From NCBI GenBank assembly GCA_903890595.1, contig CAITBU010000296.1:1-8703 (forward strand): a stretch of 8,703 nucleotides of DNA, read 5' to 3'. The notes under the pieces are model-generated. The model did not search any database, had not been told where the DNA came from, and saw only the letters and a program-made list of their open reading frames with translations. The DNA is from an uncultured Holophagaceae bacterium. Lineage in GTDB: Bacteria > Acidobacteriota > Holophagae > Holophagales > Holophagaceae. Below, one piece after another: positions 1 through 6,589 of this stretch. Each line of letters begins with the position of its first letter. Position 1 is the first letter of the stretch. The position numbers were made by a program, and so were the translations under genes.

Positions 1-120
1 ACCTTCGTGGGGCCCACCATCATGTACGCCTACCTCCAGTCCATGGGCCTGGTGGATGACCACCTGAGTACCTGCTGGAAGCGCCAGGCCCGGCTCGCCG
101 AGCAGGCCCCGGGCCTGTAG
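1..120 (+). CDS. tag: DNA-3-methyladenine glycosylase I, C-terminal end (partial)
   Basis: Only the last 39 residues and the TAG stop are in the window; the gene begins upstream. The fragment opens with TFVGPTIMYAYLQSMGLVDD, which matches the conserved C-terminal region of Tag-type 3-methyladenine glycosylases (FVGPT.MYAY.Q..G.V.DH). The following HLSTC supplies an HxxxC pair, the spacing Tag uses for two of its four zinc ligands. Tag is a cytoplasmic HhH-superfamily enzyme that removes 3-methyladenine from alkylated DNA, leaving an abasic site for an AP endonuclease. An AP endonuclease gene lies about 2.3 kb downstream on the same strand. The next gene, metG, starts 21 nt after the stop. Identification rests on a short but characteristic stretch. 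Confidence 0.85.
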   Translation, partial: TFVGPTIMYAYLQSMGLVDDHLSTCWKRQARLAEQAPGL

Positions 121-123
121 ACT
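118..123 (+). promoter_or_regulatory. Candidate -10 element (TAGACT) before metG
   Basis: TAGACT overlaps the tag stop codon and would give a start site near 130, just upstream of the metG GTG. The 9-mer GTAGACTGG at 117-125 recurs exactly at 8439-8447 before the acyl-CoA dehydrogenase gene. TAGACT matches the sigma-70 -10 consensus at four of six positions. No good -35 is visible. metG may equally be read through from tag, so this is a weak call. Confidence 0.25.
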
Positions 124-132
124 GGAGGGTCC

Positions 133-136
133 GGAG
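133..136 (+). promoter_or_regulatory. Ribosome binding site supporting the metG GTG start
   Basis: GGAG lies 5 nt before GTG 142. It supports a GTG start, because the next in-frame ATG is beyond the catalytic HIGH motif and would give a dead enzyme. Confidence 0.6.
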
Positions 137-141
137 CCGCC

Positions 142-2043
142 GTGTCCAAGCCCTTCTACATCACCACCCCCATCTACTACGTCAACGACCGTCCCCACAT
201 CGGCCACACCTACACCACGGTGCTGGCAGATGTGCTGGCCCGATACCACCGCATGCGCGGGGAGCAGACCTACTTCCTCACTGGCACGGACGAGCACGGC
301 CAGAAGGTGGAGAAGGCCGCAGCGGCCAGGGGCATTACCCCCAAGCAGCTGGCGGACGAGGTGGTGGCCAACTACACCGACCTCTGGCAGCGCATGGGCA
401 TGACCCACTTCCGCCTCATCCGCACCACGGACGAGGACCACAAGGCTCAGGTGCAGCACCTCTTCAAGCGGCTGCTGGATAAGGGCGACATCTACAAGGC
501 CACCTACAAGGGGCTCTACTCAGTTAGTGACGAGGCCTACGTCACCGAGCTCCAGGCCAAGGAGCTGCAGGCCCAGGGCCTGGCCCATCAGCTGGTGGAA
601 CTGGAGGAGGAGACCTACTTCTTCCGCCTCAGCGCCTACCAGGACCGCCTCCTGAAGCACTTCGAGGACCACCCGGAGTTCGTGCAGCCGGACTTCCGCT
701 TCAACGAGGTCAAGCGCTTCGTGGAGGGCGGCCTGCAGGACCTGTCCATCAGCCGCACCAGCATCACCTGGGGCATCCCCGTCCCCGGCGATGAGAAGCA
801 CGTCATCTACGTCTGGTTCGATGCCCTGTTGAACTACCTATCCGCCTGTCCCGCCAATACCTGGCCACCAGACCTCCAGTTGGTTGGCAAGGACATTCTC
901 CGCTTCCATGCGGTGTACTGGCCGGCCTTCCTCATGGCCGCCGGCATGTTCCTCCCCACCACCATCCTGGCCCACGGCTGGTGGCTCATGGGTGACGACA
1001 AGATGTCCAAGAGCAAGGGCAACGTGGTCCGTCCGGACACCCTGCTGCACTTCGGCAACGACGCCCTGCGCTTCTACTTCATGCGGGACATGCAGGTGGG
1101 CTACGACCGCAGCTTCACCTATGAGGGCTTCATCGACCGCCTCAATGCGGACCTCGCCAATGGGCTGGGGAACCTGGCTTCCCGGACCCTGAGCATGATC
1201 CAGCGCTACCGGGCCGGCGTGGTGCCCCTGCCGTCGGTGCTGGACGCCGACGACCAGGAGCTGGCCGATCAGCTGCTGGCGGTGTTCCCGGCCTATCTGG
1301 AGAAGGCCCGGGCCAGCGACTTCAATGGCGCGCTGGACCTGCTGTGGACCTACCTCCGGGCCCTGGACGGCTACATCGTCCGGGCTGAGCCCTGGAAGCT
1401 GGCCAAGGATCCGGCCAACGACCCCAAGCTGGATGCGGTGCTGGCCATCCTCTACCGCGCCCTGCGCGCCACAGCCCTGCTGGTGGCGCCCGTCATGCCC
1501 GGCCTGGCCCAGGACCTCTGGACCGCCCTGGGTCACAGCACCCAGGTGGCGGATAGCACCTTCCACGGCTTCGCCCTGGATGGACCGGCCGTGGGTCCCA
1601 TCGGCGAGGCCAAGCCACTCTTCCAGCGCATCGACAAGGAGAAGGAAATGAACGAAATCGAGGCTGCGGCCGCCCCTGAACCCGTGCCGCCCACCCTGGA
1701 TGTGCCGGCGATCCGCGAGACCGTGGACGCTGACAGCTTCTTCAAGGTCGACCTGCGCGTGGGCAAGATCCTGGAAGCCGAGCGGGTCCCCAAGAGCGAC
1801 AAGCTCATCAAGATGAAGGTGGACCTGGGCATCGAGCAGCGCACCATCGTGGGCGGCATCGGCAAGGCCTACGAGCCCGCCGACCTGCTGGACCGCCTGG
1901 TGGTGGTGGTGGCCAACCTGGCTCCCCGCAAGCTCATGGGCATCGAGAGCCACGGCATGCTGCTGGCCGCCAGCGACAATGCCAGCAAGCCCTACCTCAT
2001 CGCCCCGCCCGCCGATGCCCAGCCTGGGTTCCTGGTGAAGTGA
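142..2043 (+). CDS. metG: Methionyl-tRNA synthetase with C-terminal tRNA-binding domain
   Basis: This cytoplasmic class I aminoacyl-tRNA synthetase charges tRNA-Met (elongator and initiator) with methionine using ATP. The 633 residues show the Rossmann catalytic core opening with ITTPIYYVN, the HIGH signature at 19-22 (after RP) and KMSKS at 287-291 within GDDKMSKSKGN. An alpha-helical anticodon-binding region follows to about residue 490. An Ala/Glu/Pro-rich linker (about 503-528) leads to an EMAP II/Trbp111-like OB-fold from about 531 to the end (DSFFKVDLRVGKI, then GIESHGMLLAAS), which aids tRNA binding and dimerisation. In the connective peptide the segment GLYSVSDEAYVTE has no cysteines where zinc-type enzymes carry CxxC knuckles, so this is the zinc-free form, as in Bacillus subtilis. 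The GTG start is forced by the HIGH motif. The stop overlaps the start of the next gene by 4 nt. Confidence 0.97.
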   Translation: MSKPFYITTPIYYVNDRPHIGHTYTTVLADVLARYHRMRGEQTYFLTGTDEHGQKVEKAAAARGITPKQLADEVVANYTDLWQRMGMTHFRLIRTTDEDHKAQVQHLFKRLLDKGDIYKATYKGLYSVSDEAYVTELQAKELQAQGLAHQLVELEEETYFFRLSAYQDRLLKHFEDHPEFVQPDFRFNEVKRFVEGGLQDLSISRTSITWGIPVPGDEKHVIYVWFDALLNYLSACPANTWPPDLQLVGKDILRFHAVYWPAFLMAAGMFLPTTILAHGWWLMGDDKMSKSKGNVVRPDTLLHFGNDALRFYFMRDMQVGYDRSFTYEGFIDRLNADLANGLGNLASRTLSMIQRYRAGVVPLPSVLDADDQELADQLLAVFPAYLEKARASDFNGALDLLWTYLRALDGYIVRAEPWKLAKDPANDPKLDAVLAILYRALRATALLVAPVMPGLAQDLWTALGHSTQVADSTFHGFALDGPAVGPIGEAKPLFQRIDKEKEMNEIEAAAAPEPVPPTLDVPAIRETVDADSFFKVDLRVGKILEAERVPKSDKLIKMKVDLGIEQRTIVGGIGKAYEPADLLDRLVVVVANLAPRKLMGIESHGMLLAASDNASKPYLIAPPADAQPGFLVK

Positions 2044-2384
2044 GGACCCCGGTCTTCAGCTTCCAGCACGAGGTCCTCACGGATGCCCCCTTTGCGCACA
2101 TTCGGGGCCGCCTGGAGGCTGCCCCGGTCCCCGGAGGCTTCCGCAGCCTGACGACGTTGAGCCACTGGGGGCCACTGGACGCGGAACCGGGCCGCCTCCG
2201 TGTGGGGTGGGGCCGCACCTGGTTCGGTGCCACCGAGGAAGGCTTGCTGACTGTTACCGAGGCCGCCACCGGGGCTCACCTCCGTCTGGAGGGGCGCCTG
2301 CGGGGCTGGGCCGGGTTCGTGCTGTTGGGCCGCCTGCGCTGGAAGGCCGATGGCCTCCTGGAGCGGTTCGTGGAGGAGCTATGA
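2040..2384 (+). CDS. Hypothetical protein of 114 aa, coupled to metG and exoA
   Basis: I do not recognise this family. The frame starts with GTG inside the metG stop (GTGA, 4-nt overlap) and ends with a TGA inside the exoA start (ATGA, 4-nt overlap). This is the arrangement expected of a real translationally coupled gene, and without it there would be an unexplained 337-nt gap. No clear Shine-Dalgarno precedes the GTG, so expression would rely on re-initiation after metG. The product lacks cysteine, signal peptide and convincing membrane segments. It alternates hydrophobic and polar residues in a way that suggests beta strands (RLRVGWGRTWFG, LRLEGRLRGW), ends in a short helix-like LLERFVEEL, and is rich in Arg and Gly. 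A small SRPBCC-like fold is one loose possibility. The GTG start and absence of a known family keep confidence moderate. Confidence 0.6.
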   Translation: MRTPVFSFQHEVLTDAPFAHIRGRLEAAPVPGGFRSLTTLSHWGPLDAEPGRLRVGWGRTWFGATEEGLLTVTEAATGAHLRLEGRLRGWAGFVLLGRLRWKADGLLERFVEEL

Positions 2385-3157
2385 AGTTTTTCAGCTGGAA
2401 TGTGAATGGCTTCCGCTCGGTCCTCAAGAAGGGCTTCATGGACTGGCTGGAGGTCGCCGAGCCCGACGTCCTCTCCCTGCAGGAGATCCGCTCCGAGTGG
2501 GAGGAGGTGGACCTGGGCGTCCGCCGCCAGCTCGAGAGTGCCTATGACATCTGCTGGTTCCCGGCCCGCAGCAAGAAGGGCTATGCGGGCTCGGCCACCC
2601 TCACCCGCCGGGAGCTGGGCTTCACCCTCACGCCTGGGCTGGGCATCGAGGCCTACGACGCCGAGGGCCGCATGATCTCTGCCCAGCGGGGGGAGCTGGT
2701 GTTCCTCGCGGGCTACTTCCCCAACGCCTCCCAGGGGCTGGTGCGCCTGCCTTTCAAGCGGGCCTTCGCCCAGGACCTGGCGAAGTTGGTGGCCGCCCAC
2801 CACGCCGCTGGCCGGCACGTGCTCATGGCGGGCGACATGAACGTGGCCCCCGGTGAGCTGGATCTGGCCCGGCCCAAGGACAACCTCCTCAGCCCGGGCT
2901 TCACCGTGGAGGAGCGGGCCGACTTCCAGGGCTACCTGGCGGCGGGCCTGGTGGATGTCCTGCGGGAGCGCCACCCCGGGGAACCGGGCCTGTACTCCTG
3001 GTGGACCGCCCGGGGCGGGGCCCGCGAGCGCAACGTGGGCTGGCGGATCGACCTCTTCTTGGCCAGCCAGGGCCTGCTGGAGCGGGTGCAGGACGCCCAA
3101 ATCCATGCGAACGTGCTCGGCTCCGACCACTGCCCCATCAGCCTAGAGCTGACTTAG
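2381..3157 (+). CDS. exoA: Exodeoxyribonuclease III / AP endonuclease (ExoA/XthA family)
   Basis: This 258-residue enzyme of the endonuclease/exonuclease/phosphatase fold cuts DNA 5' of abasic sites in base excision repair and usually also has 3'-5' exonuclease and 3'-phosphatase activity. The active-site set is complete: N7 in SWNVNG, metal-binding E35 in LQEIR, D152 and N154 in GDMNVA, D224 in GWRIDLF, and the D249-H250 pair in GSDHCPI near the C-terminus. KKGYAGSA (about 67-74) resembles the B. subtilis ExoA group more than E. coli XthA. Length is normal for the family. The ATG overlaps the stop of the 114-aa gene (ATGA), with GGAGG at 2372-2376 as ribosome binding site. An in-frame extension back to about 2207 is rejected because it would run through the unknown gene and adds non-conserved sequence. 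A strong hairpin follows 9 nt after the stop. Confidence 0.95.
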   Translation: MKFFSWNVNGFRSVLKKGFMDWLEVAEPDVLSLQEIRSEWEEVDLGVRRQLESAYDICWFPARSKKGYAGSATLTRRELGFTLTPGLGIEAYDAEGRMISAQRGELVFLAGYFPNASQGLVRLPFKRAFAQDLAKLVAAHHAAGRHVLMAGDMNVAPGELDLARPKDNLLSPGFTVEERADFQGYLAAGLVDVLRERHPGEPGLYSWWTARGGARERNVGWRIDLFLASQGLLERVQDAQIHANVLGSDHCPISLELT

Positions 3158-3166
3158 CTTTTTCGG

Positions 3167-3212
3167 ATCCAAAACAGCAAGGGCCCCGACCGGGGCCCCT
3201 GCTGTTTTGGAT
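3167..3212. terminator. Bidirectional intrinsic terminator between convergent genes
   Basis: A long inverted repeat fills the 64-nt gap between exoA and the - strand TPR gene. The outer arms ATCCAAAACAGCA (3167-3179) and TGCTGTTTTGGAT (3200-3212) pair perfectly over 13 bp. After one A-C mismatch, GGGCCCC (3181-3187) pairs with GGGGCCC (3192-3198), closing on a tiny GACC-type loop. The GC-rich core is flanked by AAAA on one side and TTTT on the other, so each strand presents a GC stem followed by a short U tract. It should serve both genes. The U tracts are short (4 nt) and lie inside the stem. Confidence 0.85.
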
Positions 3213-3221
3213 TGCGGTCGG

Positions 3222-4247
3222 CTACTTGATCTTCTTCAGAGAAGGATCTTTGAGCATCTCGCGGGCCATTTCGGCGTTCTTGCCCTTGGGAGCCAGCTCC
3301 AGGTACTTCTCCAAGTTCGACTTGGTCCCGCGCAGGTTGTTGTCGCCGTACTCCACCGTGGCCAGCAGGTAGTAGGCCTCGGCGTAGGTAGGGGCCACCT
3401 GGAGGGTCTTAATGAACAGGACCTTGGCCTCCTTGGTGTTGCCGCTGTTAAAGGCCTCCACGCCCTTGTTGTAGATTGTGTCGGGATTGGGGCCGGTGAG
3501 GGTCTCCAGCATGGCGGTGTACTTCTGCTCGCCCGCAGCATCCCCCTTGGCCTTGCTGGCGGCGATGAGACCCACGATGACGGGCTGGTCCTTGGCGTTC
3601 CGCTCCAGGGCCCTGAGGAGGTAGGGCAGGGCGGCCTCCTTGGCGGCCCCGGCCTGGGATGTGCAGATGCCCAGCACCCGCTCCACCTTGAGGATCTCTG
3701 GGCCCAGCTCGGCCTTCTCCTTTTCGTCCTTCATCTTGTCCACCGCCTCCAGGAGGTTCTTGTAGGCCTTCTCCACCAGGGGCAGGGCCTCACCAAACTT
3801 GGACTCGTTGTACAAGGGGATGGCTGAGTTGAAGGCGTCGCGGCCCTCGGCGTTCAGGGCAGCGCCGGGGTCATCCACGATGGTGGCGTTGAGGGCCCCG
3901 GTGGCAATGGCCTGGGCCCGGTTCTCTTCCTTGGTCAGGAGAATCACGATCTTCTTGAGGACATCAGCCAAGGGAATCTTGACCATGGACTTCTGCTCGA
4001 TGTAGCCCGGGGCGCTGACGGTGAACTCGAACTCCTGGGGTTCCAGACCCACCTGCAAGAAGCCACCGTTTTTGTCGACCACCAGCTCCTTGGTCCAGTT
4101 GCGGTCCAGCCGCTTAAGGATGACCTTGGCCCCGGGAATGGCATCGCCGGCCTTGTTCTGGATCCGGCCAGCGATCCGCCCGGTGGACTCCGCAGGGAGG
4201 ATCATGCAAATCACGGGGAGCATGAGGGCAAGGGTTAGGCGTCGCAT
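3222..4247 (-). CDS. Exported carboxypeptidase-regulatory-like / TPR protein
   Basis: This 341-residue protein has a basic, hydrophobic N-terminus (MRRLTLALMLPVICMILPA) that looks like a Sec signal peptide with cleavage near residue 19. Residues about 22-103 (GRIAGRI onwards, with DKNGGF and APGY) match a carboxypeptidase-regulatory-like/CNA-B-type beta sandwich. The rest is helical with TPR-like repeats at about 137-170, 187-220, 257-286 (NKGVEAFNSGNTKEA) and 289-320 (AYYLLATVEYGDNN), and a lysine-rich tail. Both domain types mediate protein contacts, so a periplasmic or outer-membrane-associated scaffold is likely; no catalytic residues are visible. The ATG at 4247 is chosen over an upstream in-frame ATG at 4364 because GGAGG sits 7 nt before it and the signal peptide begins there. 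It is convergent with exoA and divergent from the DUF1844 gene. The exact role is unknown. Confidence 0.88.
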   Translation of the reverse strand: MRRLTLALMLPVICMILPAESTGRIAGRIQNKAGDAIPGAKVILKRLDRNWTKELVVDKNGGFLQVGLEPQEFEFTVSAPGYIEQKSMVKIPLADVLKKIVILLTKEENRAQAIATGALNATIVDDPGAALNAEGRDAFNSAIPLYNESKFGEALPLVEKAYKNLLEAVDKMKDEKEKAELGPEILKVERVLGICTSQAGAAKEAALPYLLRALERNAKDQPVIVGLIAASKAKGDAAGEQKYTAMLETLTGPNPDTIYNKGVEAFNSGNTKEAKVLFIKTLQVAPTYAEAYYLLATVEYGDNNLRGTKSNLEKYLELAPKGKNAEMAREMLKDPSLKKIK

Positions 4248-4254
4248 GGGTCTT

Positions 4255-4259
4255 CCTCC
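4255..4259 (-). promoter_or_regulatory. Ribosome binding site fixing the start of the exported TPR gene
   Basis: On the - strand GGAGG lies 7 nt before the ATG whose first base is 4247. It directly abuts one arm of an inverted repeat (4260-4268 with 4301-4309), so the leader RNA could in principle mask or expose it. Confidence 0.75.
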
Positions 4260-4318
4260 AAAAGCACTTTTCATCGTTCCACAGGGCGGCCATTCCCAGG
4301 AGTGCTTTTCGTCAAAAG
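4260..4318. repeat. Nested inverted repeats in the divergent intergenic region
   Basis: AAAAGCACT (4260-4268) and AGTGCTTTT (4301-4309) form a perfect 9-bp inverted repeat with a 32-nt spacer. The left arm is also part of the palindrome-like AAAAGCACTTTT (4260-4271). The right arm overlaps a second small dyad, CTTTTCGTCAAAAG (4305-4318). In the - strand transcript the AAAAG at 4309-4305 could pair either with the upstream CTTTT or with the CTTTT next to the Shine-Dalgarno. The repeats could be a DNA operator or an RNA leader switch; neither is shown. Confidence 0.5.
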
Positions 4319-4328
4319 ACGGCCTCGT

Positions 4329-4334
4329 TATCAT
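4329..4334 (+). promoter_or_regulatory. Candidate -10 (TATCAT) for the DUF1844 gene
   Basis: TATCAT matches the -10 consensus at five of six positions and lies about 100 nt before the DUF1844 start. The hexamer at 17 nt upstream (TTTTCG, 4306-4311) is a poor -35. A second possibility is TAGGCT at 4393-4398, close to the TAGACT seen elsewhere in the window. Confidence 0.25.
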
Positions 4335-4349
4335 CTTGGGGCCCGAGGA

Positions 4350-4376
4350 CCTGCACCCACGCACAGAGGGTGCAGG
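4350..4376. repeat. Perfect 9-bp inverted repeat, possible leader hairpin or operator
   Basis: CCTGCACCC (4350-4358) and GGGTGCAGG (4368-4376) are exact reverse complements around a 9-nt loop. The + strand continues with AAAATT, not a T tract, so it is not a terminator in that direction. On the - strand it is followed by TCCTCGGG, also without a T tract. It lies 59 nt before the DUF1844 start, where a leader hairpin or a repressor site would fit. Confidence 0.6.
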
Positions 4377-4435
4377 AAAATTCGGGCTGTGGTAGGCTTC
4401 CGCCCATATCCTCCCTGGACCGATTGAGGTAGCCC

Positions 4436-4723
4436 ATGAGCCCCGCCATGCCGGAAGCGTCCCTGACCTCCCTGATCCATCTCCTCGCTGAACAGGCCCT
4501 GCTTGCCTTGGGCGTTCCGCATCCCCTTATGAAGGAGGTCCCGCCCGCCAACCCAGCGGCGGCCCGCTTCTACATCGACCTCATCGGCGTGCTCAAGGAG
4601 AAGACTGCGGCCGCCTGCACTGTCGAGGAGTCGTCCGAACTCGAAGAGGTCCTTTATCAGCTCCGCATGCGGGCGATGGACCTGAAGCCTCAGGCGGATG
4701 GCCAGAAGGCCGCGCAGTCATGA
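4436..4723 (+). CDS. DUF1844 domain-containing protein
   Basis: A 95-residue, mostly helical, cytoplasmic protein. The pattern SLIHLLAEQALLALG, then P.NPAAARFYIDLIGVLKEKT, then a Glu-rich turn and LEEVLYQLRMRAMDL is that of the DUF1844 family (short proteins of unknown function, often 80-120 aa, with an invariant ID.L..L..KT and L..LL..LR..Y-like ending). No enzyme motif is visible. ATG 4436 is preceded by GAGG at 4426-4429 with a 6-nt spacer; a second ATG at 4448 is less well placed. The stop overlaps the start of the next gene (ATGA), so the two are probably translated together. It is divergent from the exported TPR gene. Confidence 0.8.
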   Translation: MSPAMPEASLTSLIHLLAEQALLALGVPHPLMKEVPPANPAAARFYIDLIGVLKEKTAAACTVEESSELEEVLYQLRMRAMDLKPQADGQKAAQS

Positions 4724-6588
4724 GGCCACAGGGTCTGGCGGGACAAGGGGCGCTGCTTTGGCGGATTGTCCTCGTACTCGGCATGACCCTGCTGCCATCC
4801 CTCCTTGGGGCCATCGAAAGCCCTGCTCCGGTCGCACCCGCCTCCGTCCCCGCCGTGGCCCTCAGCCACCGGGCCCGCCAGCTCATGAGGGCCGTGGCCA
4901 AGGGTGATGTTGAGGCCATCCGCAGTGCCCAGCTGGACGTGGAGATTCTCCGTCGCACCTACTCCACGCTGGACGTGGCCCCCCTGGTGGAGGCCATGGC
5001 CCTCTGGGCTTCCCAGCGAGGGATTGAGGGCCACCCCCAGGTTGGCCTCGAGGGCCTCCAGGCGGTTGAGCGCTGGGCCCCTGACCATCCGACCCTGCTG
5101 GGGGCTCGCATCGCCCTGACTCGCCAGCAGGGGGTGCGGGGCTGGCTGTGGAGCGTGCCTGACCTCATCCGCCTGACCCGCATTCGCATTGACCATCCCA
5201 GCCATCGCTGGCTGTGGCTGACCCAGCACCTGGGCATGCTCCGCCTGGGCGCCACCCTGCTGATATGGGGTTGGGCTCTGGTCCTGGGCTTGCGCTACCG
5301 CCACGTGCTGCGGGACCTCTGGGAAGGCCCGCTGCGCCGCAAGGGCGTGCATCCGGCTCTGGCCGCGGTTCTTGGTGCGCTCGTTCTAGCGGGCCCCGTG
5401 CTCCTGGGCCTGGACCCCATGGCGGCGGCCATCCTCTGGCTATTCCTTCTGGGCCCCCTCCTGCTGCCTGCCGAGGTCAAGGCCACCGTCCTCATCCTGT
5501 GTCTGCAGGTCATTCATCCTGCCCTGGTGGCCCTGGAGCCCTGGGCCGAGACAGAGCCGGGACCCAGCCTCCAGACCCTGCAGCTGCAGCCCCAGGTGGT
5601 GCCGGGCAGTGGCCGCAACCTGAGCCGCCTCTCCCTCCAGGATCAGGCCTTCCTGGCGGGCTGGAGCCAACTACAGCACCAGGACTGGAAAGCCGCAGCG
5701 GCCACCTTTCAGGCCCTGGCCGACCTCCCTCCAGGCCAGCCGGAAGTCCTCAACAACCTGGGCGTAGCCCGCTTCCAGTCCGGTGATCTGCCGGGGGCCG
5801 AGCGGGCCTTCGAGCAGGCCCTGGCCGCCGCCCCCCGCATGGAGATCCTGCTCAACCAGAGCATCCTGGCCTTCAGCCGCCTGGACACGGCCGCTGGCTC
5901 CGCCAAGCGGGAGCAGGCCCAGGCCCTGGCCCCTGCCGCCTATGCCCTGCTCATCTCGCTGAACGATGCCCGCCGGGACACCCGCACCTATCCCATCCCC
6001 TTGCCAGATACCCCCGAGCGGCTGGCCGCCCTGGCAGGTGGTCCCGCCCAGCTGGCAACCACCCCTGCCTTGCCCCTCCTGGAGCCCTCCTTCCTGGCGG
6101 CCCTCCTGCTCCCTGGCTTGGGCCTTCTGCTCTTCCTCGCACGAGTGAAGGGCAGCATCCGCGTGGCCCACGCCACCCAATGCGTCCGCTGCGGCGAGCC
6201 CTTTCACACCACGGACAGCCCCGAGCCAGCCACCTGCTCCAAGTGCCATCACCTTTTTGTTCTCAGGGATGGCCTCCATGCCGAGAACCGGCGGCGCAAG
6301 CTGGACCAGGTAGCGGCCCACCAGCGGACGACCCGCTGGGTACACCGGTCCCTGGTGCTGCTCCTGCCGGGGTGCGACCTGGCCTTCCTGGGGGAGACCC
6401 GCGCCGCCCTGGTTGAGTTCATCCCCTTCTGCCTGGCTGCAGGCATGGTGCTGGCCATGGGGCGCACCGTTCGCTACCCCGGGGAGATCCTGCCGGATCC
6501 TGTCTCCACCTGGTTGCTGGTAGGCCTGGGTCTGCTGGCTGTCTTCTACCTTCGCTCCTGGCTGAAGCTCGTCATGAGGAGGGCCTGA
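4720..6588 (+). CDS. Multi-pass membrane protein with TPRs and a cytoplasmic zinc ribbon
   Basis: I do not recognise a named family for the whole 622 residues. An N-terminal hydrophobic stretch (about 11-31) is a signal peptide or anchor, followed by an Ala/Pro-rich linker and a helical region to about 170. Hydrophobic segments at about 172-191, 210-230, 232-250 and 253-272 are likely transmembrane. Residues about 308-372 hold TPRs, best at 341-371 (NNLGVARFQSGDLPGAERAF). After a membrane segment at 456-474 comes a zinc-ribbon: C488/C491 (CVRC) and C506/C509 (CSKC), with many Arg/Lys around, so probably cytoplasmic. The charge pattern then puts the TPRs in the periplasm. LLPGCDLAFLGETRAAL (about 548-564) resembles the PGxG..G motif of small TM2-like membrane proteins, followed by helices at about 563-580 and 596-612. 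It overlaps the DUF1844 gene by 4 nt and lies 1 nt before the DUF4388 gene. Its Shine-Dalgarno is weak (GAAGG, 10 nt away). Confidence 0.85.
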   Translation: MRPQGLAGQGALLWRIVLVLGMTLLPSLLGAIESPAPVAPASVPAVALSHRARQLMRAVAKGDVEAIRSAQLDVEILRRTYSTLDVAPLVEAMALWASQRGIEGHPQVGLEGLQAVERWAPDHPTLLGARIALTRQQGVRGWLWSVPDLIRLTRIRIDHPSHRWLWLTQHLGMLRLGATLLIWGWALVLGLRYRHVLRDLWEGPLRRKGVHPALAAVLGALVLAGPVLLGLDPMAAAILWLFLLGPLLLPAEVKATVLILCLQVIHPALVALEPWAETEPGPSLQTLQLQPQVVPGSGRNLSRLSLQDQAFLAGWSQLQHQDWKAAAATFQALADLPPGQPEVLNNLGVARFQSGDLPGAERAFEQALAAAPRMEILLNQSILAFSRLDTAAGSAKREQAQALAPAAYALLISLNDARRDTRTYPIPLPDTPERLAALAGGPAQLATTPALPLLEPSFLAALLLPGLGLLLFLARVKGSIRVAHATQCVRCGEPFHTTDSPEPATCSKCHHLFVLRDGLHAENRRRKLDQVAAHQRTTRWVHRSLVLLLPGCDLAFLGETRAALVEFIPFCLAAGMVLAMGRTVRYPGEILPDPVSTWLLVGLGLLAVFYLRSWLKLVMRRA

Positions 6589-6589
6589 C

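Noticed and set aside
838..1953. 371-codon open frame on the - strand inside metG
   Set aside because: It is antisense to an unmistakable metG, and its His/Gly/Gln-rich translation is typical of the complement of high-GC coding sequence.
2207..2380. In-frame N-terminal extension of exoA
   Set aside because: ExoA-family proteins begin at MKFFSWNVNG; the extension is Gly/Arg/Pro-rich and runs over the better-placed 114-aa gene.
2276..3130. 284-codon open frame on the - strand inside exoA
   Set aside because: exoA has all catalytic motifs in the + frame; the antisense product is low-complexity and recognisable as nothing.
3207..3827. 206-codon + strand frame through the terminator and the TPR gene
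   Set aside because: It is antisense to a gene with a clear signal peptide and TPRs, and it begins within the terminator hairpin.
4191..4247. Possible lipoprotein signal (LPVIC) in the exported TPR protein
   Set aside because: The residue before Cys14 is Ile, whereas a lipobox needs Gly, Ala or Ser there, so type I cleavage near residue 19 fits better.
4248..4364. 39-residue N-terminal extension of the exported TPR protein
   Set aside because: It would bury the signal peptide and ignore GGAGG placed 7 nt before ATG 4247.
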